NCBI RefSeq assembly: GCF_014699005.1
Contig: NZ_JACWZY010000017.1
Coordinates: 62,001-126,000 of the forward strand
Source of the DNA: Spirosoma profusum
GTDB taxonomy: Bacteria > Bacteroidota > Bacteroidia > Cytophagales > Spirosomataceae
DNA length: 64,000 nucleotides
Direction: 5' to 3'
The notes below the pieces were generated by a model that was not told the DNA's origin, made no database searches, and worked only from the letters and a program-made list of their open reading frames with translations. Shown here one piece after another: positions 42,888 through 54,670 of this stretch; the stretch's first letter is position 1, and each line of letters begins with the position of its first letter. A program made the translations under genes and the position numbers.

Positions 42888-43697
42888 TCAGTTCACTTTA
42901 ACGTAAAGCATTTTTTTGCCCGTTTTCAGATCTGTGAGTAGCACTTTACCGTTTTCGACGTAGTACTTAGACGACGGTACGTCCTGCATCTGTCCGTTCA
43001 CCTTCAGGCGGACGTAGAACAGATTTCCTTTTGTGAACCAACGGGCTCCGGCGGCTGCCAACTGTGCATAAAGTGCTGAATTCCCTTTCCCCGACGACTG
43101 TACCGACACGCCCGATCCGCTGGCGTAACCTGCTGAGCCGCCATCGCCAAACGTACCGTCTGCCCGTAGAATCATTGTCGACGACGTACTGCCGTAGAAA
43201 CCGCCGTCGGTAACGCCACCGCCATAATTGCTTTCAGTACGCCATGACCCAATTAGATTTGGGTCGCGATAAAGGCCGTCATTGCCAACGGGCGACGTAG
43301 CAGTATTTGGTTTCGCAGCAGCCGTAGTAGGGCTACGTGACAGGGTACCTGAGAGAATGGCCGTTCCGTTTTGGCCCACGGCAAACAGGAGTTGGTTTTG
43401 TTGTAGGGCTGTTTCAAACTGAAAAACAGAACCATCGGTCGGATACGTAGCAGTTCCCTGCCCCTGCGTTCCATTAGTAGTGCCTTTCAGTACGTATAAA
43501 TCCTGTTTATCAGCCACTTGCACGCGCAACTCACCGCTCAATTGCTGACCTGCGATACGTAGCACAACACTACTTTGCAGGCTAGCCGACGCATTTGCAG
43601 GCGACACCAGCGCACCAGTCCACGTACCATTTAATGGCTGCGCCACGAGTTGATAACTGCAAAGAACTAACAACGTAGCAATAAAAGTGAAATGCAT
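42888..43697 (-). CDS. Exported hypothetical protein
   Basis: A 269-residue protein with a signal peptide (ends QLVAQ, about 20). I do not recognise it. The first half is a beta-rich NGTWTGAL-type domain of about 110 residues. A low-complexity T/A-rich linker follows, then a Gly/Ser-rich second half starting LIGSWRTESNYGGGVTDGG and ending with charged strands. The layout resembles lipocalin-like or META-like stress proteins, but no motif decides this. It is transcribed toward the DinB gene, 150 bases upstream of it. Confidence 0.55.
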   Translation of the reverse strand: MHFTFIATLLVLCSYQLVAQPLNGTWTGALVSPANASASLQSSVVLRIAGQQLSGELRVQVADKQDLYVLKGTTNGTQGQGTATYPTDGSVFQFETALQQNQLLFAVGQNGTAILSGTLSRSPTTAAAKPNTATSPVGNDGLYRDPNLIGSWRTESNYGGGVTDGGFYGSTSSTMILRADGTFGDGGSAGYASGSGVSVQSSGKGNSALYAQLAAAGARWFTKGNLFYVRLKVNGQMQDVPSSKYYVENGKVLLTDLKTGKKMLYVKVN

Positions 43698-43733
43698 AAA
43701 ATGAGCCGTATAAACCTGATTCTCAGCCTGAAA

Positions 43734-44549
43734 TCAGGATAGATAATTGGTTAGTTCTACGTTATCTTTTACGTAAAGCGTAGGTTTTTTACCTGTAAAC
43801 TGAGTGAAGTCCCGGATAAAGTGCGACTGATCGTAAAAGCCACATTGATAAATCAGATCCTGCCAATCGGCTACCTGCCAGCGTTTACTGGCCAGTTCGG
43901 CACATAAATAACCAATCCGCCGAATCCGGGCGTAGTATTTGGGACTTACGCCTACTTTTTGCAGAAACTGCCGTTCAAACTGCCGTCGGCAGACGTAGAG
44001 TTCATCCATAAGTTCGCCTACGTTGACCAACCCTTTTTGCGCAATAATCTGATTGGCAGTATAATCCGTGCGGTCGAACGTATCACCAACTTTGAGCAGT
44101 TGACGATTCAGAAACTGTTCCAGCAAACGCACTCGTGCCAATGGATTGGTAGCTTCGAGAATCTGCTCGTATAAATGCTGAATCGGAGTGCCAAGTACAT
44201 CGATCAGATTCACTCGTTCGTCAGAAAATTCGTACATGGGCAGGCCAAACAATGACGCGATTCCGGCTGGTTTAAAAACGATTCCGACCATACCGATACG
44301 TCCGGCCAGTTCAAGTTTGTATTGGTGAGTAGCCTGACCTGTCAGAAAGCTTGACGGAGCCATTAACGACTGATGTTTTTCATTGGCTACCTGGTATACA
44401 TCGCCATAATTAAACACCATCGAAGCAAACGCGCTTGGTGGCGATTCGATACGTATCGGCTTGTTTAGCGGCTCTGTTTTCTCCCATACGAAATAGCACT
44501 CTACAAAGGGTGCTAAATGTGCCGACGGAGAGAACTTACGATAGATCAT
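43734..44549 (-). CDS. AraC-type transcriptional regulator
   Basis: A 271-residue regulator. The N-terminal ~130 residues match the small sensor domain DUF6597 found before AraC domains. The C-terminal AraC double helix-turn-helix runs from about 165 to 260; the end motif is YQCGFYDQSHFIRDFTQFTGKKPTLY, of the standard GFxDQSHFxRxFKxxxGxTP form. It lies 36 bases upstream of the exported hypothetical gene, so it may control that gene and the DinB/SnoaL genes. Confidence 0.9.
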   Translation of the reverse strand: MIYRKFSPSAHLAPFVECYFVWEKTEPLNKPIRIESPPSAFASMVFNYGDVYQVANEKHQSLMAPSSFLTGQATHQYKLELAGRIGMVGIVFKPAGIASLFGLPMYEFSDERVNLIDVLGTPIQHLYEQILEATNPLARVRLLEQFLNRQLLKVGDTFDRTDYTANQIIAQKGLVNVGELMDELYVCRRQFERQFLQKVGVSPKYYARIRRIGYLCAELASKRWQVADWQDLIYQCGFYDQSHFIRDFTQFTGKKPTLYVKDNVELTNYLS

Positions 44550-44852
44550 TGGTTTAGAAACGGGCGTCTACCAACGAATTTGGTTTATTAATTGATTACT
44601 CCCGCCAAAAACTTAGTGAAAGGTTGAACAGACTTTCCACTTCGATCTAATTTACCAGAAACGTAATGCAAACAAAACGGGCCTTCCGCTTTAGAAATGT
44701 AAGTTGCTACGTCCAAAATGGAGTATATTTTGCTCAGTCATGTAAGTAATCGACCGTTCATTAAAATCTCACCACATGCTTGTATACAGGAATTAACTTC
44801 CTTATTACCTTTACATACTTATTATCAGATACCGGCCAAATCAGAAATGGTC
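44550..44852. other. Intergenic region between divergent genes
   Basis: About 300 bases between the AraC gene and a lipoprotein gene. It must hold both promoters, but I see no clear promoter pair, repeat or small gene. An upstream extension of the lipoprotein frame to 44718 lacks protein character. Confidence 0.4.
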
Positions 44853-45656
44853 ATGAAGAATCGCTCTACCCTTGTCTCTTTTTTTGTTACGTTATTGCTG
44901 GGCAGTACGTTGCTAAGTTGTGCACCAACGATTTCGAGCTATCGACTCGAACCTGTTTCGGGCGACGTAGCGACTATTGATGGGCGCCAGGTAACCAAAT
45001 CCACCCAAAACGGCGTAACAGTGGTAGCTTCTTTTGAGCGCGAAGATCTGGAATACGTAACACTCGACGTTGAAGTAAAAAACCAGACCGATCATCCCAT
45101 TGAAATCAATCCGGCTGATTTTCGCTACGTAGCACTCGGTGCCAGTCAGGATACGCTCACGGACCCACGTAACACAGGTCTTTCGTTAGCCCGTTCTGCC
45201 GCCGATCCAACGTATGAAGCCGGTCGTATTCCGCTGAAACGCAAGCAGGAGCAGCAACGCCTGAAGCGCGCGAAAGTGCTCAATACCCTTTTGCTGGTGG
45301 CTGTTATTGCCAGCGACGTATCGTCATCGTCGAACAGTCGTTCCTACAGTGAATATGTTGGTAAACGTATCGGACACGATTTTGCCTATCAGGGCATCGC
45401 TGTCAAACGAGTCATTGACCGTACCACTTTTGCCGACCGGATGCAGCGCTACGACTATGAAGAATACCGTTGGCGTGAATTGGCCCTGAAAGCCAATACA
45501 CTGGCCGCCGGCGAATCAGTACGTGGTTTTGTGTATCTGACTAAAGTTCCGCAAGCCCGTTACCTGGGCGTAACGTACACAATCCCTGAACAGGCTTCTG
45601 TGCCCTTATTGTTCAAGCAGGAATTTGTGACGCAGAAAAAAGGGCACAGACGCTAA
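44853..45656 (+). CDS. Hypothetical lipoprotein
   Basis: A 267-residue protein. Signal peptide with a lipobox (LLSCAP, Cys at about 23), so it is lipid-anchored. No known domain seen. The mature region begins with a strand-rich part (YRLEPVSGDVATIDGR) containing an immunoglobulin-like stretch (YVTLDVEVKNQTDHPIEINPADF), followed by a basic helix (KRKQEQQRLKRAK), a short hydrophobic segment and a SSSNSRSYSEY tract, then C-terminal strands. The start at 44853 opens the signal peptide; ATG at 44847 is an alternative. Confidence 0.6.
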   Translation: MKNRSTLVSFFVTLLLGSTLLSCAPTISSYRLEPVSGDVATIDGRQVTKSTQNGVTVVASFEREDLEYVTLDVEVKNQTDHPIEINPADFRYVALGASQDTLTDPRNTGLSLARSAADPTYEAGRIPLKRKQEQQRLKRAKVLNTLLLVAVIASDVSSSSNSRSYSEYVGKRIGHDFAYQGIAVKRVIDRTTFADRMQRYDYEEYRWRELALKANTLAAGESVRGFVYLTKVPQARYLGVTYTIPEQASVPLLFKQEFVTQKKGHRR

Positions 45657-45772
45657 TAAATCAGCGCTTATACTACGTAGAACCCGTTTTACTTTTTGGA
45701 TTGAGCCAGGAAATAAAACGGGTTCATTCATAAATCTCCTCAACAATTTCTGCCCTATTTCTCTAGGTATCA

Positions 45773-45805
45773 TTTGGATAGGCTTTTCGATTTTTATTAT
45801 CTTTG
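45773..45805 (+). promoter_or_regulatory. Promoter of the MarR/Rph-like operon
   Basis: TTTG at 45773-45776, a 21-base spacer and TATCTTTG at 45798-45805: an excellent match to the Bacteroidota TTTG / TAnnTTTG promoter. It lies 28 bases before the ATG. The -7 box is also the left arm of a dyad. Confidence 0.65.
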
Positions 45806-45832
45806 CAACTAAGATATTTAGACACAAAGATA
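45798..45832. promoter_or_regulatory. 35-bp dyad, likely MarR operator
   Basis: TATCTTTG and CAAAGATA form the outer 8-bp arms, with CTAA and TTAG as inner arms, symmetric about 45815. It covers the -7 box and ends one base before the start codon. Such placement fits autorepression by the MarR protein, which commonly binds dyads of this size. Confidence 0.5.
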
Positions 45833-45833
45833 A

Positions 45834-48951
<3,118 letters not shown>

Positions 48952-49028
48952 CAAGGGAAAGGCACAAAATGATGGGGGACGTAGTGTTTTGAGGGACGTA
49001 GCCTTACGCTCAAATTACAGGCCTCTTA

Positions 49029-50411
49029 TTATTTTGTTTTCCTGAATTCAGCTCGTTTTTGCTGACTCCAGTAGGCGCTACGTACCTGTGTACCTTCTAC
49101 CACAAATTCGATCGTTGTGGGCTTTTGCCTGATTACTGGCAGATAAAACAACGTAGCGGATTGGGCATACAAACCCATATGCATGCCCGATTGATTCGAC
49201 AGATCACAATATAAACGGTCACCTTCTTTGTACACCCGTAACGATTCGGTGCTATCTGCTACGTAGACATACTTGCCGACGTAGCGGTTCAGTACGTCGT
49301 CCGAAAGTGTTAAATCTTTGTAAGCACTGCTACGTTCCTGACTTGTAAGCTTATCAAGTATCGTTTCAGAAAAGCTGAAGAAACTATCATCCTCAGCATT
49401 CATTAGGGCAGCTATATACAAATCCTGTTCGGGCAAATACATTTCCATACTTCGGAAACCATCGATCGCTCCACCATGTCCGATGGACGGACTGCCCTTC
49501 CAGTCTCTGATGAACCAGCCATATCCATATTCAGACAATCGACCCTCAGCTAGTTTGAAGGGAGTAAACGCTTTTTCCAGGCTTTCTTTTTTCAATAGCT
49601 TATTGGCATATAATGCCTGATGCCACTGAAATAAGTCGCCCACAGTTGATAGCAATGCACCGGCACTAAAGACCTGATTCATGCTAAGATAATCAATGTT
49701 AGCATAGCCATTCTGGCCATTTTTATATCCATTTACCCTGTTTTTAATGAGCTGGGTAGGCGAATCATAATACGTATTGAATAAGCCTGCACGCTTTAAG
49801 ATGTGTTCCTGCAAATAGGTCTGGTAACTCATCCCCGAAACTCGTTCAATGATTTGACCCAGCAGCAAATAATTTGAATTGCTATAGCCATATTTAGAGT
49901 TAGGAGCAAAGATTAAAGGAAGCTTTGCCAAGCTATCGATGAGTTGTTTGACCGGAAAATCAATGCGTATTGCATTGGGGATATGAAAATCCAGTACTTG
50001 GTAATCTACGATACCAGAAGTATGCGTAAGCAGGTTTTCGATAGTAATACGTCCTTTATTGGAAAAGACTGGGACAAACTTTTGTAGGCTATCCTGAAGT
50101 GAAATCTTACCTTGTTCAACTAATTGCAGTAAGGCAACGGCTGTAAATTGTTTGGTGATTGAACCAATGCGGAAAACCATATCAGTCCGAGATGGTACGC
50201 CTAACTCAATGTTAGCCATCCCTACGGCTTTCTGGTAAATAATTTGTCCTTTCCTGGCTACTAACACAACACAGGCGGGCGTATTGGGATTGTACTTTTC
50301 TGTTAGCAGCTCGTCCACCTGGTTGAGCAGTCGTTTATCCTGTTTGGTTTGTGCCAATGGCGCTAGCTGGAAATTCAGCAAAAAATAAGCGAGAGAAAGA
50401 ATGTACTTCAT
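49029..50411 (-). CDS. Exported serine hydrolase (beta-lactamase/transpeptidase-like)
   Basis: A 460-residue protein of the class C beta-lactamase family with a signal peptide (ending LAPLAQ). The active site is SITK (Ser84, Lys87), YSN (176-178) and HGGAIDGF (HxG). The family includes esterases and D-aminopeptidases, so lactam resistance is not implied. The last ~100 residues form an extra beta domain (GKYVYVADSTESLRVYKEGDRLY). I start at 50411; the two earlier in-frame ATGs would add six residues. Confidence 0.88.
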   Translation of the reverse strand: MKYILSLAYFLLNFQLAPLAQTKQDKRLLNQVDELLTEKYNPNTPACVVLVARKGQIIYQKAVGMANIELGVPSRTDMVFRIGSITKQFTAVALLQLVEQGKISLQDSLQKFVPVFSNKGRITIENLLTHTSGIVDYQVLDFHIPNAIRIDFPVKQLIDSLAKLPLIFAPNSKYGYSNSNYLLLGQIIERVSGMSYQTYLQEHILKRAGLFNTYYDSPTQLIKNRVNGYKNGQNGYANIDYLSMNQVFSAGALLSTVGDLFQWHQALYANKLLKKESLEKAFTPFKLAEGRLSEYGYGWFIRDWKGSPSIGHGGAIDGFRSMEMYLPEQDLYIAALMNAEDDSFFSFSETILDKLTSQERSSAYKDLTLSDDVLNRYVGKYVYVADSTESLRVYKEGDRLYCDLSNQSGMHMGLYAQSATLFYLPVIRQKPTTIEFVVEGTQVRSAYWSQQKRAEFRKTK

Positions 50412-50614
50412 AGCAAAGTATTTCATCAACGTATAGCCCGACTATTACGAGTGACCGTAAACGAGTCATTTGAGGCAGGTTTCGTCGCAAAACACAGAAA
50501 TACCACTACTAGATTCTACTCAAATTCAGATTTGAGCGTCTATTTTCATTACCCGAGATCTCAAAAGTATGGTACTTGTTCAACTAAATTCAGCCGATAC
50601 GTAGCGTCATTATC

Positions 50615-50944
50615 CTACCAATCATCGTCTTCATCGTCAAAGGCTTGCTGCGCTCGCTTCAACTCCTGAAGTGTTTTCTGATTATTTTGTGCCTGCGCTA
50701 ACGTAATTCCTTTATCATAGAGCATTGCTGCCTTATCACGCTCGTCAAGTTCGGCATACAGAGCAGCAGCGTGATAATACGTTGGTAGGTAATCCGGATG
50801 TTCGTTTAGTAATTTCTCGAAATAAAACCGCGCCTGCTCGGGTCGACCATTCAAAAACTCCATGGCCAATGCATAAACATTGAACGGTTCACTGGGTTCT
50901 TCTTCTACGTAGCGCATCAATTGCTCAATCCTTTCCGTATTCAT
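50615..50944 (-). CDS. Small tetratricopeptide-repeat protein
   Basis: A 109-residue cytoplasmic protein with two to three TPR units: PFNVYALAMEFLNGRPEQARFYFEKLLNEHPDYL, then PTYYHAAALYAELDERDKAAMLYDKGI. It ends with an acidic tail (FDDEDDDW). Such proteins act as scaffolds; the partner is unknown. It is divergent from etfB. Confidence 0.85.
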   Translation of the reverse strand: MNTERIEQLMRYVEEEPSEPFNVYALAMEFLNGRPEQARFYFEKLLNEHPDYLPTYYHAAALYAELDERDKAAMLYDKGITLAQAQNNQKTLQELKRAQQAFDDEDDDW

Positions 50945-50996
50945 GATTTACAATAAAAATGGTATGCAAGCATACTATTTTTTCACGATTGATTTG

Positions 50997-51004
50997 TATT
51001 TTTG
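50997..51004 (+). promoter_or_regulatory. -7 box of the etfB promoter
   Basis: TATTTTTG fits TAnnTTTG and lies 83 bases before the etfB start. The -33 box is not clear (a TTTTTTC run lies near the right place). Confidence 0.4.
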
Positions 51005-51086
51005 ACCCGAAAAATAGTTATCCGGCAATAATTTTCGTAACAACTGGCTGACTATTGCCCAACACTCACAAAACCTCAAATTAACT

Positions 51087-51824
51087 ATGAAAATTTTAGT
51101 GTGTGTGACGAGTGTGCCCGACACGACCACCAAAATTGCCTTTACCGATAACAATACTAAGCTAAATAAGGCAGGTGTTACGTTCATTACTGGCCCATAC
51201 GACGACTATGCCCTGGCACGGGCTGTTGAGTTAAAAGAAAAAACCGGTGCGTCAGTAACAGTACTGAACGTAGGGGAAGCTGATTCGGAACCAGTGCTAC
51301 GTAAATGTCTGGCCATCGGTGCCGACGATGCGATACGTATCAATGCCGAGCCAACGGATGCCTATTTTGTTGCCGAACAGATTGCGGCCATTGCCAAACA
51401 AAATCAATATGACCTGATTCTAATGGGACGAGAATCCATCGATTTCAATGGAGGTCAAGTTCATGGGATTGTGGGTGAAATGCTCAATACACCATCTATT
51501 TCGCCTGTGATGCTGCTGGATATTGACGGCGAAACGGCTAAAATCACCCGCGAGATCGAAGGGGGCAAGGAAAGCCTGGAAGCCAAACTTCCACTCGTTC
51601 TTGGTTGTCAGGAGCCCATTGCCGAATGGAAAATCCCCAACATGCGCGGCATAATGACCGCCCGGACTAAACCTCTTAACGTAGTAGAACCAAGTGGCAC
51701 TGATAAGCTTACCACCGTTGCCAGCTACGAACTTCCTGCCCCACGTGGAGCCGTAAAAATGATTCCGGCTGACGAAGCCGAGAAGCTTATCCAACTCCTT
51801 CATAGCGAAGCCAAAGTGATATAA
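51087..51824 (+). CDS. etfB: Electron transfer flavoprotein subunit beta
   Basis: A 245-residue ETF beta subunit. The start KILVCVTSVPDTTTKI, then GPYDDYALARAVELKEKTG and DLILMGRESIDFNGGQVHGIVGEML, match the family, whose signature covers the AMP-binding site. Together with EtfA it forms a heterodimer that carries electrons from acyl-CoA and related dehydrogenases to the quinone pool via ETF-QO. It precedes etfA by 146 bases. Confidence 0.95.
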   Translation: MKILVCVTSVPDTTTKIAFTDNNTKLNKAGVTFITGPYDDYALARAVELKEKTGASVTVLNVGEADSEPVLRKCLAIGADDAIRINAEPTDAYFVAEQIAAIAKQNQYDLILMGRESIDFNGGQVHGIVGEMLNTPSISPVMLLDIDGETAKITREIEGGKESLEAKLPLVLGCQEPIAEWKIPNMRGIMTARTKPLNVVEPSGTDKLTTVASYELPAPRGAVKMIPADEAEKLIQLLHSEAKVI

Positions 51825-51853
51825 AGTTATAAAACGATCCGCCGTTGCGGTTG

Positions 51854-51924
51854 TAGGGGTATAGCGTTGTAAAGTTGCGAATCCACGCCGGGGCTGACGC
51901 GCTCATGAACTTTACAACTCTGTA
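51854..51924. repeat. Imperfect inverted repeat between etfB and etfA
   Basis: The core 51866-51876 pairs perfectly with 51908-51918 (GTTGTAAAGTT). Flanking bases extend this to 20 of 24 pairs. It lies in a 146-base gap, in the middle of the operon. Confidence 0.45.
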
Positions 51925-51970
51925 ACTCTACTGTTTTATTACCTCACAAACAATATAACTCCTCAAACTT

Positions 51971-52933
51971 ATGTCTGTCCTCATATTTGCTGAATTAGAC
52001 GAAGGAAAAATCAAGAAATCTGCCCAGGAAGCCATTTTTTACGGTGCAAAGGTCGCCCAAATGATGGGTACGTCTGCTACGGCTATTATCATTGGTTCAG
52101 CTGATAATACTGAACTGGCATCCGCAGGAAATTTTGGTGCAACCAAAGTGCTTCACGCAGCTGATGCTAAACTGAATGAACCCAATGGCATGGCTTATGC
52201 CACTGTTGTGGCGGCTGCCGCCCAACAGGAAAACAGCAAGGTGGTTGTTCTGGCCAAATCGTCGCTGGGCGATGCCATGACTGCTCGACTGGCTGGTAAA
52301 CTAAAGGCAGGGCTGGCGGCTAACGTAGTGGATTTGCCGGATTTATCAAACGGTTTCCGCGTTAAAAGCAGCATTTATACGGGAAAAGCGTTCGCCTATA
52401 ATGAACTCAAAGCTGATGTTAAAATACTGGCAATCAAAAAAAATACCATCACTCCAGAAGCCAGCGATGCAGCAGCCATTGTGGAACCTTTCACCCCCAC
52501 CCTGAACGATGCCGATTTTGCTATTTCGGTGAAAAGTACGGAGAAATCATCGGGCGATATCCTGCTTCCTGAAGCCGATTTAGTCGTATCAGCGGGTCGC
52601 GGATTGAAAGGGCCTGAAAACTGGGGTATCGTAGAGGATTTAGCAAAAGCCCTTCACGCAGCAACAGCCTGCTCAAAGCCAGTGTCAGATCTCGACTGGC
52701 GCCCTCACTCCGAACACGTTGGGCAAACCGGGCTAAAGATTAGTCCTAATTTGTACATTGCCTGTGGTATTTCGGGCGCTATTCAACACTTGGCGGGCGT
52801 AAACTCATCAAAGGTTATTGTTGTTATCAACAAGGACGCTGACGCACCATTTTTTAAATCAGCCGATTATGGTATCGTTGGTGATGTGTTTGACGTACTG
52901 CCTCGTTTAACTAAAGCGGTGAATGCGTTATGA
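51971..52933 (+). CDS. etfA: Electron transfer flavoprotein subunit alpha
   Basis: A 320-residue ETF alpha subunit. The N-terminal part is the alpha/beta domain (VLIFAELDEGKIKKSAQEAI). The C-terminal FAD domain has VSAGRGLKGPENW, VGQTGLKISPNLYIACGISGAIQHLAGV and VVINKDADAPFFKSADYGIVGD, the family signature. It binds FAD at the interface with EtfB. The stop codon overlaps the start of a 28-bp inverted repeat. Confidence 0.95.
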   Translation: MSVLIFAELDEGKIKKSAQEAIFYGAKVAQMMGTSATAIIIGSADNTELASAGNFGATKVLHAADAKLNEPNGMAYATVVAAAAQQENSKVVVLAKSSLGDAMTARLAGKLKAGLAANVVDLPDLSNGFRVKSSIYTGKAFAYNELKADVKILAIKKNTITPEASDAAAIVEPFTPTLNDADFAISVKSTEKSSGDILLPEADLVVSAGRGLKGPENWGIVEDLAKALHAATACSKPVSDLDWRPHSEHVGQTGLKISPNLYIACGISGAIQHLAGVNSSKVIVVINKDADAPFFKSADYGIVGDVFDVLPRLTKAVNAL

Positions 52934-53009
52934 GTGATGAGCTATAAGTGATGAGTGGTGCGCTATTTTTCGCGGCCAATTCATCACTCATCGCTTATAA
53001 CTCATCACT
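52933..53009. repeat. Inverted repeat, 28-bp arms, between etfA and the nuclease gene
   Basis: Arms 52933-52960 and 52982-53009 pair at 25 of 28 positions with a 21-base loop. The repeat starts at the last base of the etfA stop codon. It is a relative of the 40269-40337 repeat. Confidence 0.7.
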
Positions 53010-53029
53010 TTAATTGTTAAATTCGCGTC

Positions 53030-53626
53030 GTGGATAAAATTAAGCTGGAAATATTAGGGCTCTCTCCCAGTCAGTCGCAATCGGGATCGTTTGCACTGGT
53101 TTTAGGCGAAGAATATGGTAACCGACGGTTACCCATTATCATTGGCATGTTTGAAGCGCAGGCTATTGCGATTGAGATTGAAAAAATTGTACCGAACAGG
53201 CCTATGACGCATGATTTGTTCAAACAGTTTGCCGAGCATTTTAAATTTACAGTGCGCGAAATAATGATTTCCGATTTACGCGAGGGTATTTTCTTCGCCA
53301 AAATCGTGTGCTTTGATGGTGTACGCGAAAGTGTAATTGACGCCCGGCCTTCAGACGCTATTGCGATTGGTATCCGGTTCGACGTACCGATCTATACAAA
53401 TGAGTCTATTTTGTCGGAGGCTGGCATTACAGCTAACGGCAATGATGAGGATGAAGAGCAGGAAGAACTGGTACGTTCATCAAATCGGCCAACAGCGCGT
53501 TCCTTCAGTGATCAGTTGAAAAATGCTTCCTCCGAAGAATTGCAACGTATGCTTGAGGAAGCGTTAGGTAACGAAGAATATGAACGTGCGGCTAAAATTC
53601 GTGACGAAATGAGTAAGCGTAATTAA
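53030..53626 (+). CDS. Bifunctional nuclease family protein with UVR motif
   Basis: A 198-residue protein. Residues 1-135 form the DUF151/bifunctional nuclease domain (LEILGLSPSQSQSGSFALVLGEE, RRLPIIIGMFEAQAIAI, FFAKIVCFDG, IDARPSDAIAIGIRFDVPIY). The C-terminal ~40 residues (SSEELQRMLEEALGNEEYERAAKIRDEM) look like a UvrB/UvrC helical hairpin. Plant members show nuclease activity; the bacterial role is unproven. The start is GTG at 53030. Its linkage to etfBA recurs in Bacteroidota as far as I recall. Confidence 0.88.
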   Translation: MDKIKLEILGLSPSQSQSGSFALVLGEEYGNRRLPIIIGMFEAQAIAIEIEKIVPNRPMTHDLFKQFAEHFKFTVREIMISDLREGIFFAKIVCFDGVRESVIDARPSDAIAIGIRFDVPIYTNESILSEAGITANGNDEDEEQEELVRSSNRPTARSFSDQLKNASSEELQRMLEEALGNEEYERAAKIRDEMSKRN

Positions 53627-53705
53627 TTAGTTATTGTCCCATAAACAAAGAGAGCTATCCAATACAGATAGCTCTCTTTGTTTATGGGACAATAACTAAT
53701 TAATT
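53621..53705. terminator. Perfect 39-bp stem between convergent genes
   Basis: Arms 53621-53659 and 53667-53705 are exact reverse complements around a 7-base loop. It includes the stop codon of the nuclease gene and faces the convergent sigma factor gene. A terminator role is likely; the length is much more than termination needs. Confidence 0.8.
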
Positions 53706-53759
53706 ACTTAAGGCACTTATCTGGGCTAATAAAATTTGAATAGTCTGCTAAGTAGGTGC

Positions 53760-54308
53760 TTACAAACACTGCGCATATAAGGTTCGTGCTACGTCACGAG
53801 CGCGTTTCAGTCGCATTTTCATCGCGCTAATACTAACCTGGTTTTCATTAGCCATATCGGCTATGTCTTTCCCTACAACGTAACGTTCGCGCAGTAAACG
53901 ACGATTGTAAGCAGAAAGCTGACTGAGCACCTGTTCAGCAGCCTGCCAGCGCTCATCTAACGTTATAGGCTCATCATCCAGCACTTCAGTGGATGGCTCT
54001 TTTACATAATCGATCACCCGATATGTTGATCTAGCCTGCTGTTGCCGCAAATTGAAACAGTGATTTCGTGTAATCGTATATAACCAGGTGGAGAAACTAG
54101 ACTGGTGACGGAAGGCCGGCAATCGCGAAAACACTTTGCAGAACACTTCCTGCACCTGATCATGGGCCTCCTCGGAGTTCTCTAGAAAGCGGAGACAGGA
54201 TTGATAAACCTTATGGTTATAACGTTGATAAAGTTCGTTGAAACTAGCGGTTTCTTTATCTTCTACAAACTGGTAAACTAACTCTTCATCAGTGAATGTA
54301 TTTTTCAT
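53760..54308 (-). CDS. ECF-type RNA polymerase sigma factor (solitary)
   Basis: A 182-residue sigma factor. Region 2: EEAHDQVQEVFCKVFSRLPAFRHQSSFSTWLYTITRN at about 46-82, with the region 2.2-2.4 signature. Region 4: about 125-175 (LSAYNRRLLRERYVVGKDIADMANENQVSISAMKMRLKRAR). No FecR or other anti-sigma gene is adjacent. The nearest gene in the same direction upstream is the 676-residue outer-membrane protein, separated by a terminator, so the two are independent units. The regulon is unknown. Confidence 0.92.
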   Translation of the reverse strand: MKNTFTDEELVYQFVEDKETASFNELYQRYNHKVYQSCLRFLENSEEAHDQVQEVFCKVFSRLPAFRHQSSFSTWLYTITRNHCFNLRQQQARSTYRVIDYVKEPSTEVLDDEPITLDERWQAAEQVLSQLSAYNRRLLRERYVVGKDIADMANENQVSISAMKMRLKRARDVARTLYAQCL

Positions 54309-54622
54309 AATAGAATAACCTGGGACATAGTTTTAGGCCATGCCAGTCAGCTATAGTTAAATAATGAATAATACAGACCACCACGTGAGGCATGTAAAAA
54401 CAGTAGCGACATTATCTATTAATTATAAACTGTGCACTACTCTTTTATCGGGGGACTGCCTTAACTAATGATCGTTAGACGGGGAGGGTATCAAAAAGTA
54501 ATCAATAATTTTAAAAAATTTTCTCCATTGAGAATTCGTCAATCGATTACTCATAATAGGTCAATTATGGCCTTTTACTGTTGTTTTATTTTTTATTAAT
54601 TCTTTCACAAGCAGCAATAAAA
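54309..54622. other. Intergenic region upstream of the sigma factor gene
   Basis: AT-rich, no open frame or structured RNA recognised. It should hold the promoter of the solitary sigma factor gene. The terminator of the outer-membrane protein gene lies at its right end. Confidence 0.4.
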
Positions 54623-54650
54623 AAAGCCGGGAGTGTCAACTCCCGGCTTT
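54623..54650 (-). terminator. Terminator after the 676-residue outer-membrane protein gene
   Basis: A perfect 12-bp stem (54623-54634 with 54639-54650), loop GTCA, 21 bases past the stop codon, followed on the minus strand by TTTTATTG. Confidence 0.9.
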
Positions 54651-54670
54651 CTTGTAAAGTACTCTGTTAC

